Below are positions 1 through 5,531 of a DNA stretch of 5,531 nucleotides, piece by piece. The translations under genes and the position numbers were made by a program. Under the pieces are notes generated by a model that saw only the letters and a list, made by a program, of their open reading frames with translations, made no database searches and was not told the origin of the DNA. Source of the stretch: SAR86 cluster bacterium (GTDB lineage Bacteria; Pseudomonadota; Gammaproteobacteria; Pseudomonadales; Azotimanducaceae); contig JABMOJ010000475.1 of assembly GCA_013204195.1 (NCBI GenBank), positions 1 through 5,531 on the forward strand. The letters are read 5' to 3'. Position 1 is the first letter of the stretch. Each line of letters begins with the position of its first letter.

Positions 1-1
1 C

Positions 2-1315
2 GGTGATGCCCATGGCAATGTGATCCACCTCGGCGAGCGTGATTGCTCAGCGCAACGTCGGCACCAGAAAGTCATCGAGGAAAGCCCGTCGCCGTTTATG
101 AGTGGCGAGCTCCGTGCACGCATGGGTGAGGCTGCAGTTAACGCCGCCATTGCTGTGAGTTATGAAGGCGTGGGTACCGTTGAATTCCTGGTGGACCAAG
201 ATCAACACTTTTACTTTTTGGAAATGAATACTCGCCTGCAGGTTGAGCACCCTGTGACGGAGTTGGTGACAGATATTGATCTGGTGGACTGGCAATTGCA
301 AATTGCCAATGGTCAACCGTTGCCCTGTGGTCAGCAGGACATCAGTCTTGACGGACATGCGATTGAAGTACGTATTTATGCAGAGGACCCAAGGAACGGT
401 TTTATGCCTCAGACCGGTACCGTGCAGTTGTTCGAACCCTATGAGAACGTTGGGGTACGAATCGATCATGGCATTTACAGTGGTTGTCAGGTCTCTCCAT
501 ACTATGATGCGATGCTGGCGAAATTGATTTGCTGGGGTAAGGATCGCGAGGAGGCTCGAAGCCGCTTAGTTCGCACCCTTAAGGAAACGAAGCTTTTGGG
601 TCTGGTAACCAATAAGTCGTTTCTGATTCAGCTGTTGACCGAGCCTGTGTTTATTCAGGGTGAGACGACCACCGATTTTATCGATGCAGCTTTGCTCGAC
701 CGGTATCAAGACGTTGATCGAACTCAGCAACTCGCGGTGACTGCGGCCCTGTTAGCGCAAAATGGTGCGGCTCAGCCGGCCTGGAGTAACGCTGAACCGA
801 TGATGGTCGTTGAGACGTTCCTGGCAGACGGCATCGAAACCCGGTCTTCATCGTTGGCAATTGATGGCGGCTTTCGAGTCAACCTGGGAAATCGAGTGAT
901 TGATGTGATGATCAACGCCTGCGAGGCGGGGCGAATGTCCTATAACTGCGACGGCGTTGATCGAGAGGCGGCCTTTTACCTCGAAGATAATAGCGTAAGC
1001 GTTGATTTCGGTGCTGATACTGTTAATGCCACAGTCACTACCTACGCACCGGTGAACGCTAAAGGTGCCGCAGGCAGTGGGATGATTAATGCCTCGACGG
1101 GTGGTTTAGTCGTCAAGGTGCTGGTGGCGGTAGGCGATAGCGTCGTCAAAGGCCAGACGCTCGTGCTGATTGAGGCCATGAAAATGGAGCACAGACATGT
1201 CGCCGACGTCGACGGTAAGGTGGTCAGCATTAACGTTGAAGCGGGTACGCAGGTTAAAAATCGCCAGTTTCTGGTGGAACTATCAGTAGGGGATGCCAAC
1301 AATGAGTCAGCTTGA
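2..1315 (+). CDS. Acyl-CoA carboxylase alpha subunit (biotin carboxylase + biotinyl domain), 5'-truncated by window edge
   Basis: This subunit carboxylates its own biotin using ATP and bicarbonate, then presents carboxybiotin to the partner carboxyltransferase. The frame is open to the window edge, and the first visible residues (GDAHGN before VIHLGERDCS) already match the middle of the biotin carboxylase domain, so the GTG at 20 is not a start. About 437 residues are visible. Comparison with biotin carboxylases suggests roughly 220-230 N-terminal residues are missing, giving the usual ~660. Seen: GERDCSAQRRHQK (35-73), the catalytic EMNTRLQVEH block (221-250), the C-terminal biotin carboxylase block around YYDAMLAKLI (ends ~529), a divergent linker (~720-1060) like the MCC-type BT domain, and a C-terminal biotinyl domain whose acceptor Lys in EAMKME is codon 1181-1183. 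The stop lies inside the next gene. The combined domain order is that of MCC/GCC alpha (LiuD, AtuF) rather than stand-alone AccC. The substrate is set by the beta subunit, so no gene symbol is given. Confidence 0.95.
   Translation, partial: GDAHGNVIHLGERDCSAQRRHQKVIEESPSPFMSGELRARMGEAAVNAAIAVSYEGVGTVEFLVDQDQHFYFLEMNTRLQVEHPVTELVTDIDLVDWQLQIANGQPLPCGQQDISLDGHAIEVRIYAEDPRNGFMPQTGTVQLFEPYENVGVRIDHGIYSGCQVSPYYDAMLAKLICWGKDREEARSRLVRTLKETKLLGLVTNKSFLIQLLTEPVFIQGETTTDFIDAALLDRYQDVDRTQQLAVTAALLAQNGAAQPAWSNAEPMMVVETFLADGIETRSSSLAIDGGFRVNLGNRVIDVMINACEAGRMSYNCDGVDREAAFYLEDNSVSVDFGADTVNATVTTYAPVNAKGAAGSGMINASTGGLVVKVLVAVGDSVVKGQTLVLIEAMKMEHRHVADVDGKVVSINVEAGTQVKNRQFLVELSVGDANNESA
1288..1293 (+). promoter_or_regulatory. 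Shine-Dalgarno that decides the beta-subunit start
   Basis: AGGGGA lies inside the end of the alpha-subunit gene. It is 8 bases upstream of the ATG at 1302, which is normal spacing, whereas the in-frame ATG at 1293 overlaps the motif itself and has no room for a ribosome. This favours MSQLESSL as the N-terminus over MPTMSQ. Confidence 0.6.
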
Positions 1316-2948
1316 ATCCAGCCTGGACACCAACAGCGACGCCTATCAATCGAATGTCGAGTTCATGACTAACTATATCGAAAAGGTGCGTATCGTTGAG
1401 CGGAATATACGCGCCAGTGAGGAGCGTTACCGTGAGCGGGCAGAGAAAAAAGGTAAGTTGCTGCCTCGTGAACGGCTCGCCCATCTGCTGGACAGAGGTG
1501 CGCCATTCCTCGAGTTGTCTAGTATTGCGGGACTCGGCATGAATGGTGATAAAGACGGTTCTTTGGCAGGCGGCAATCTCATTGTTGGTATCGGCTATGT
1601 CAAAGGTCGGCGAATTCTTGCGATGGTATGGAACTACGCTATCAAGGGCGGCACCATCACCTCGGTGACCACCCGTAAAAACCTGCGTTTGCAGGAAATT
1701 GCTTTCAGTACCCGCCTGCCGCTGGTGTGTCTTAGTGAGAGTGGTGGTGGCAATCTGGCCGGTGACGGTGACCCTGACCCCTGGCATGTACATGGTTTTC
1801 TCGATGGTGGTCGAGTCTATTGTCAGCAGGCAGAGTTGTCCGCTGCAGGTATTCCGCAGATCACAGTCGCCCATGGTAATGCCACAGCCGGCGGCGCCTA
1901 CCAAGTCGCGCTGTCAGACTATGTGGTGCTGGTTCGAGGTCAGACCCATCTGTTTCTTGCCGGACCGCCACTATTAAAGGCAGCAACTGGCGAGGAAGCT
2001 GAACACGAAGTTTTGGGTGGTGCTGAAATGCACGCGACAATCTCGCAAACCGGAGAATACCTGGCCGAAAATGATGCCGATGGTATTCGAGTCGCCAGGG
2101 ACATCGTCGCGCAATTTCCCCCGGCAGCAGGCCCGCAGTTGACGCCGGATAGGGCGGCAGTGGCGCCCTTGTATCCGGCGGCAGAGTTGCGGGGTATCGT
2201 CTCTGAAGACAAACGCATCCCCTACGATATGCGTGAGGTCATCGCCCGCGTTTTCGATGGCTCTGAATTTTTTGAATTTGAACCGGCTAATGATCAGCAT
2301 ACAGTGTGTGGTCATGCGCATATTGGCGGCTGGCGCTGCGGCATTATGACCAATAACGGGCCTATCACGCCGCAAGGTGCGAAGAAGGCCAGCCAGTTTC
2401 TGCAACTCTGTGATCAAACCAAGACACCGATGATCTTTCTGCAAAACACCACGGGCTTTCTTGTGGGTGTGGAAGCGGAGCAGGCGGGTCAGGTCAAGCA
2501 CGGATCAAAAATGATTCAAGCGGTGGCAAACTTTCGACCGACCAAAATCACGATTATTGTGGGTAATGCTTATGGCGCAGGTAACTACGCCATGTGCTCG
2601 AAGTCTTTGAAACCGGAATTTGTGTTTTCATGGCCCACGGCCCGTCAGGCCGTAATGGGTGGTGCCCAAGCTGCCGGTGTGATGCGAGTGGTTGCCGAAG
2701 ATCGGGCTCGGGCCACGGGTCAAGAGATTCCCGAAGCCCAGCGTCAGGCGATGGCTGAAGGCGCCGAAAAATTGATCGCTAGTATGGAGCTGTCGTCAGA
2801 GTCGATGTTCTGCTCCAGCAGAATGATGGACGATGGTATTATCGACCCGGCGGACACCCGCCAGGTGCTTATCTTTACGCTTGAGACCTGTCTTGAAACG
2901 ACACTCAGGGGCACTCAGCCGAACACCTTCGGCGTCGCTAGATTTTAA
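1302..2948 (+). CDS. Acyl-CoA carboxylase carboxyltransferase (beta) subunit, methylcrotonyl/geranyl-CoA carboxylase family
   Basis: This subunit transfers the carboxyl group from biotin on the alpha subunit to an acyl-CoA. In the MCC/GCC family the target is the gamma carbon of a 3-methyl-enoyl-CoA. The protein is 548 residues, the normal size. Seen: conserved N-terminal GKLLPRERLAHLLDRG (51-66), SESGGGNL (146-153), the first oxyanion-hole segment ATAGGAYQ (194-201), FLAGPPLLKAATGEE (218-232), then a second crotonase domain with NTTGFLVG (382-389), KHGSKMIQAV (399-408), oxyanion segment GNAYGAGNYAMC (421-432), VMGGAQAAG (451-459) and terminal DDGIIDPADTR (510-520). The start overlaps the upstream gene by 14 bp, implying translational coupling and a fixed partner. 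By recollection the GGAYQ, AEQAGQVKHG and GAEMHA segments resemble geranyl-CoA carboxylase AtuC more than leucine-pathway LiuB. A different branched acyl-CoA substrate remains possible. Confidence 0.93.
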   Translation: MSQLESSLDTNSDAYQSNVEFMTNYIEKVRIVERNIRASEERYRERAEKKGKLLPRERLAHLLDRGAPFLELSSIAGLGMNGDKDGSLAGGNLIVGIGYVKGRRILAMVWNYAIKGGTITSVTTRKNLRLQEIAFSTRLPLVCLSESGGGNLAGDGDPDPWHVHGFLDGGRVYCQQAELSAAGIPQITVAHGNATAGGAYQVALSDYVVLVRGQTHLFLAGPPLLKAATGEEAEHEVLGGAEMHATISQTGEYLAENDADGIRVARDIVAQFPPAAGPQLTPDRAAVAPLYPAAELRGIVSEDKRIPYDMREVIARVFDGSEFFEFEPANDQHTVCGHAHIGGWRCGIMTNNGPITPQGAKKASQFLQLCDQTKTPMIFLQNTTGFLVGVEAEQAGQVKHGSKMIQAVANFRPTKITIIVGNAYGAGNYAMCSKSLKPEFVFSWPTARQAVMGGAQAAGVMRVVAEDRARATGQEIPEAQRQAMAEGAEKLIASMELSSESMFCSSRMMDDGIIDPADTRQVLIFTLETCLETTLRGTQPNTFGVARF

Positions 2949-2966
2949 AAAAGAGGACAGTAATTC

Positions 2967-4169
2967 ATGAATGTGAATGAGCAAGCGCTTGAGGCGTTCA
3001 GGCAGGAAGTGTCGACCTGGTTGGAAGAAAACAATCCGGGTGATCCAGGATTTTTACTGCCTGAATCCTTTATGGAAGTAGGTACTGATGCGCAGTTTGA
3101 GTATCTGCGGGCCTGGCAGCGTAAGGTTTATGACGCCGGCTACCTGGGCATGTCTTGGCCCAAAGAATATGGCGGTGGCGGCAAGCCACAGGTGTTTCAA
3201 GATATTGTGACGCAGGAAATGGCCCGTCAGCGCGTGCCGTTTATGACCAATACCATTGGCCTTAATTGGGCTGGACCATTGATCCTGGAGCGGGGCACCG
3301 AAGAAGCCAAGCAGAAATATATCAGAGGTATCCTGAACGCCGATGACATTTGGTGTCAGGGATTTTCTGAGCCGGATCATGGCTCGGACCTAGGCAGCGC
3401 CCAGGTGAAAGCGGTGCGTGATGGTGACGAGTATGTGATCAATGGGTCGAAGATCTGGACCAGTCTGGGTAGCTATGCAAAATACATGATCTTGCTGGCG
3501 CGAACCGACACGGGTGGCCCAAACAAATATGCCGGTTTGAGTTTCTTTCTGGCGCCAATGCATGTGGAGGGTATCACGCCTCAGCCAATCAAAAAGCTGA
3601 CCAGCGAGTTTGGCTTTTGCCAGACGTTTTTTCACGACGCGCGGATTCCTGCCAATTGTATTATGGGACAAGAAGGTGAGGGCTGGCAGGTGGCGATGGC
3701 CACCCTGATGTTCGAGCGTGGCAATGTTGGCGGCCAGGCCGGTGGTATATCAATGATGGACTTGAACGTTAATGACGTTCTGGAATTGGCCCGGCGTTCA
3801 ATTCGCAATGGTCGGCCCGTTCTGGAGGACCCATTAATTCGAGACCAGATGGTGCAATTTTTGATTGAGGCCAAGAGCAATAGTCTGATGAGTGCCAAGG
3901 GTCGAATTCCTGCGTTGAATGCTGAACGTCCCGGTGCAATAGCCATGTCCGGTAAGCTTCGCGGCACCGAGCTGAAGCGGCGCTTCTGTCAATTTGCCTT
4001 GTCTTTGCAGGGCGCAAATGGCGGACGTTTTATCGCGCCCGCCGCAGTAGACGGCGGCAAGTGGCAGCGAATCTATTTTAATTCGTTTTCGGCCACCATC
4101 GGCGGCGGTACCACGCAGGTTCAATACAACATTATGGGCGAGCGTGTGCTCGGCTTGCCAAAGAGCTAG
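2967..4169 (+). CDS. Acyl-CoA dehydrogenase, FAD-dependent; likely catalytic (alpha) half of a heteromeric ACAD
   Basis: Predicted to make the alpha,beta double bond in an acyl-CoA, passing electrons to FAD and then electron-transfer flavoprotein, in the cytoplasm. The protein is 400 residues, full length for the family. Start: GAGGA at 2953-2957 sits 9 bases before the ATG, 18 bp after the beta-subunit stop. Seen: N-terminal helical domain with MSWPKEYGGGG (62-72), the FAD/substrate loop GFSEPDHGSDLGS (132-144), INGSKIWTS (158-166), and a C-terminal helical domain with SLQGANGG (346-353). The usual YEGT catalytic Glu near the C-terminus is replaced by Gly (IGGGTTQVQ, 378-386). Glu250 in MFERG falls where isovaleryl-CoA/long-chain ACADs and mycobacterial ChsE4-type subunits keep the base, so it is the candidate catalytic residue. 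That alignment was made by eye. Pairing with the next gene suggests an alpha2beta2 enzyme of the steroid/terpenoid type. Substrate unknown. Confidence 0.92.
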   Translation: MNVNEQALEAFRQEVSTWLEENNPGDPGFLLPESFMEVGTDAQFEYLRAWQRKVYDAGYLGMSWPKEYGGGGKPQVFQDIVTQEMARQRVPFMTNTIGLNWAGPLILERGTEEAKQKYIRGILNADDIWCQGFSEPDHGSDLGSAQVKAVRDGDEYVINGSKIWTSLGSYAKYMILLARTDTGGPNKYAGLSFFLAPMHVEGITPQPIKKLTSEFGFCQTFFHDARIPANCIMGQEGEGWQVAMATLMFERGNVGGQAGGISMMDLNVNDVLELARRSIRNGRPVLEDPLIRDQMVQFLIEAKSNSLMSAKGRIPALNAERPGAIAMSGKLRGTELKRRFCQFALSLQGANGGRFIAPAAVDGGKWQRIYFNSFSATIGGGTTQVQYNIMGERVLGLPKS

Positions 4170-4177
4170 GGGGCGAT

Positions 4178-5302
4178 ATGAGTCAACCAATCGAATTTAC
4201 GGAAGAGCAAAGCATGCTGCTCGATACTGCCATGGACTTCTGTGGCAAACACTCACCGGTGAGTCTGGTGAGGGCCCGGCTGGGCGACGAGCAAACCATC
4301 CCTGCAGCTGTCTGGCAGGAAATTGTCGATCTTGGCTGGTCTGCGATCACCATTCCAGAGACCTATGGCGGTCTGGGTCTGGGGCTGAGTGAGTTGGTGC
4401 CGGTGGTGGAATCCATGGGTCGGCATTTGATGGCCACGCCGTTAGTTTGGTCTGCGGCTGCGGCCCATACGCTGCTGCTAGCCGGCAGTGAAGAACAGAA
4501 GAATATCTGGCTGCCAAAGCTCGCGACCGGTGCTGTCGCGACTATGGGTTTGGTGGAGCTCGATGGCAGTTGGCTGCTGGATGCGCCGACTTGCGGCGCC
4601 GAACAACAGACGGGTAAGCTCGTCCTGACGGGCACCAAATGTTTTGTTCAAGATGCGACGTTGGCAGATATGATCATCGTCTCGGTGCTGCTAGCGGGCC
4701 AGCCCCGACTGGTGTTGTTAGACAAAGCCCAGATTCCTGTGGCCGCACTCACCCAGGAAGTGGTGATTGATGAGACTCGCCGTAGCTTTCAACTCGATCT
4801 GGATGGCATCAGTGTCGGCCTGGAAAGTCTTCTGCCGCAGACCTGTTTCGCCGAGATCGAGCAGGTTTTGATGCTACTGCTCAGTGCCGAAATGGTGGGT
4901 GGTCACGCCAACACCTTAAATTTGGTGATTGAGTATCTGAAAACCCGCAAGCAGTTCGATAAGTATATCGGCAGCTATCAGGCACTGAAGCACCCGACGG
5001 TGGATATACTTATCGGCCTGGAGGCCAGTCGTTCCCATGTTTATCATGGGGCAACGGTATTTGATCAGGCCGACAGCAGCAGTGCTGACAAGGCGATTGC
5101 CTTGCGCATGGCCAAAGCGGTCGCCAGCGAGGGTTTTGCCTTCGCCGGTGATCGGGCCATTCAGTTTCATGGTGGCTTTGGGTTTACTTTTGAGTGCGAC
5201 GCTCAGTTATATCTGCGTCGTGCCCTGTGGTGCCAATACCAATTCGGCGACGAGACCTACCAGCGCAGCTGTCTGGCGCCGCTGTTGTTAGATAGGGCTT
5301 AG
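4178..5302 (+). CDS. Acyl-CoA dehydrogenase-like protein; likely non-catalytic (beta) partner of the preceding ACAD
   Basis: A 374-residue ACAD-fold protein, the short size typical of beta subunits in heteromeric ACADs. Start: AGGGGG (4168-4173) overlaps the preceding stop, 4 bases before the ATG, with an 8-bp gap, so co-translation is likely. Seen: N-terminal helical domain with EQSMLLD (10-16) and IPETYGGLGLGLSEL (59-73), a degenerate middle domain lacking the SEPxxGSD-type FAD/substrate loop (around 120-160), RKQFDKYIGSYQALKH (257-272) with the Arg that in ACADs contacts FAD across the subunit interface, and HGGFGFTFECD followed by YLRRA (331-349). At the position matching Glu250 of the neighbour there is Ser236 (LLSAEMVGG), and no YEGT-type Glu exists near the C-terminus, so a catalytic base is not evident. 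Expected role: completing FAD sites and shaping the acyl pocket of the complex. The last codons and stop lie in a tandem repeat. A stand-alone enzyme is less likely but not excluded. Confidence 0.9.
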   Translation: MSQPIEFTEEQSMLLDTAMDFCGKHSPVSLVRARLGDEQTIPAAVWQEIVDLGWSAITIPETYGGLGLGLSELVPVVESMGRHLMATPLVWSAAAAHTLLLAGSEEQKNIWLPKLATGAVATMGLVELDGSWLLDAPTCGAEQQTGKLVLTGTKCFVQDATLADMIIVSVLLAGQPRLVLLDKAQIPVAALTQEVVIDETRRSFQLDLDGISVGLESLLPQTCFAEIEQVLMLLLSAEMVGGHANTLNLVIEYLKTRKQFDKYIGSYQALKHPTVDILIGLEASRSHVYHGATVFDQADSSSADKAIALRMAKAVASEGFAFAGDRAIQFHGGFGFTFECDAQLYLRRALWCQYQFGDETYQRSCLAPLLLDRA

Positions 5303-5341
5303 ATTAGGGCTTAGATTAGGGCTTAGATTAGGGCTTGGATT
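5288..5341 (+). repeat. 12-bp tandem repeat (TTAGATTAGGGC), about 4.6 copies, spanning the end of the ACAD gene
   Basis: Copies: 5288-5298 (11 bases, one T missing), 5299-5310, 5311-5322 and 5323-5334 (three identical 12-mers), then a partial copy at 5335-5341 with one A-to-G change. The first copy encodes the last residues of the ACAD-like protein. Its stop TAG (5300-5302) lies in the second copy. Because the period is a multiple of three, the same TAG recurs in frame at 5312 and 5324. This looks like slippage expansion. No function is evident. Confidence 0.93.
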
Positions 5342-5350
5342 CTCAAGGAT

Positions 5351-5395
5351 CAGATAGGTTTTAACGGATAGGCGAAGAGCCAGATAGCGGTTTAA
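5351..5395 (+). repeat. Degenerate direct repeats with CAGATAG cores
   Basis: CAGATAGGTTTTAA (5351-5364 region) recurs as CAGATAGCGGTTTAA (5381-5395), offset by 30 bases, with a third related GGATAGG at 5366-5372 between them. The GATAGG core also resembles the shortened first copy of the upstream 12-bp array, so these may be decayed relatives of it or separate binding-site-like repeats. Confidence 0.45.
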
Positions 5396-5498
5396 TGCAG
5401 CTGGGGTCGCGCAACTGATCTGTTTTTGTCGGCCAATTTGCCGGCATGCAGAGGTTGCGCTGGAGGCCCCTATTTGATATCTATTTGACCGCTATTTG
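5381..5498 (+). other. Nested inverted-repeat structure, possible 3'-UTR fold or weak terminator
   Basis: Complementary segments are arranged concentrically: CAGATAGCGGT (5381-5391) with ACCGCTATTTG (5488-5498), 11 pairs including one G-U; GGGG (5403-5406) with CCCC (5467-5470); GCGCAAC (5409-5415) with GTTGCGC (5454-5460), perfect; and an inner hairpin TGTCGGC (5427-5433) with GCCGGCA (5440-5446) around a 6-base loop CAATTT. It could fold as RNA at the end of the operon transcript. No U-tract follows the stems on this strand (the T-run at 5422-5426 precedes the inner stem), so a canonical Rho-independent terminator is not supported. Confidence 0.45.
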
Positions 5499-5513
5499 AC
5501 CGCTATTTGACCA
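5470..5513 (+). repeat. 11-bp tandem repeat (CTATTTGACCG), four copies
   Basis: Copies at 5470-5480 (ends ATAT-like, CTATTTGATAT), 5481-5491, 5492-5502 (two identical) and 5503-5513 (last base A). The period is close to one DNA helical turn, so any protein recognising the unit would sit on one face of the helix. Because 11 is not a multiple of three, TGA recurs in all three forward frames (5475, 5486, 5497, 5508), and on the opposite strand TAG also cycles through frames, so the array cannot be translated. It may be iteron-like or operator-like, or simple slippage. Confidence 0.9.
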
Positions 5514-5531
5514 TATCTAGAGAATAAGAAA

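Noticed and set aside
20..22. GTG as the start of the first gene
   Set aside because: The same frame is open to the window edge and the residues before it match the conserved biotin carboxylase core, so the gene simply begins outside the window.
1254..1904. Long reverse-strand open frame (216 codons) opposite the carboxyltransferase gene
   Set aside because: It is antisense to a clearly conserved protein and its translation resembles no protein family. The same holds for the other antisense and off-frame open stretches across 47-5291.
1302..5302. Possible frameshifts or pseudogenes among the four genes
   Set aside because: All are uninterrupted with family-normal lengths and conserved motifs in order. 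The degenerate motifs of the second ACAD fit a beta-subunit role rather than decay.
5299..5334. Telomere-like repeat because the units contain TTAGGG
   Set aside because: The period is 12 with sequence TTAGATTAGGGC, the surrounding genes are bacterial operon genes, and the array starts inside a coding sequence. The resemblance is coincidental.
5409..5480. Canonical Rho-independent terminator
   Set aside because: Stems are present but no T-run follows them on the + strand; the only T-run (5422-5426) precedes the inner hairpin.
5446..5499. Small ORF of 17 codons beginning MQRLRW
   Set aside because: It has no ribosome-binding sequence, its end lies in the tandem array, and it shows no recognisable protein character.
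5470..5513. CRISPR array
   Set aside because: Units are 11 bp and directly abutting, with no spacers.
5485..5524. Promoter using TTGACC in the 11-bp repeats as a -35 box
   Set aside because: No convincing -10 box occurs at 16-18 bases from any copy inside the window. The last copy's -10 would fall beyond the window, so it cannot be judged.

Overview
The window is a compact run of four co-directional (+ strand) genes for acyl-CoA breakdown, followed by about 230 bases of repeat-rich, non-coding DNA. In order, the genes encode the biotin-carrying alpha subunit of an acyl-CoA carboxylase (5' end outside the window), its carboxyltransferase beta subunit, and two dissimilar acyl-CoA dehydrogenase (ACAD) family proteins. 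The genes overlap by 14 bp or are separated by 18 and 8 bp, and each has a Shine-Dalgarno-like sequence, so they look like one operon. No promoter is visible because the 5' end of the operon lies outside the window. The Shine-Dalgarno spacing, moderate GC content and protein style suggest a proteobacterium, most plausibly a marine-type gammaproteobacterium. That placement is an inference from general resemblance.

The carboxylase belongs to the methylcrotonyl-CoA/geranyl-CoA carboxylase branch (LiuD/LiuB, AtuF/AtuC), with alpha = biotin carboxylase + linker + biotinyl domain and beta = two crotonase-fold carboxyltransferase domains. The beta sequence reads more like AtuC than like the leucine-pathway enzyme, but this is from memory and not a computed result. 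The two ACADs look like the halves of an alpha2beta2 heteromeric dehydrogenase of the kind known from steroid side-chain degradation. The first keeps the FAD/substrate loop and a candidate catalytic glutamate. The second has lost both but keeps the Arg-containing FAD-contact helix and a His-Gly-Gly loop.

Read together, the ACAD pair would desaturate a branched or bulky acyl-CoA, and the carboxylase would carboxylate the resulting 3-methyl-enoyl-CoA, as in the acyclic terpene (Atu) and leucine (Liu) pathways. The actual substrate cannot be read from the sequence. No hydratase, lyase, ligase or regulator lies inside the window.

The 3' end (5288-5531) is the structurally odd part. A 12-bp tandem repeat starts inside the last codons of the second ACAD and supplies its stop codon. 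It is followed by degenerate GATAG-type repeats, a nested set of inverted repeats, and finally a four-copy 11-bp tandem repeat. One arm of the outermost inverted repeat lies in that last array. No protein-coding gene is apparent there on either strand.
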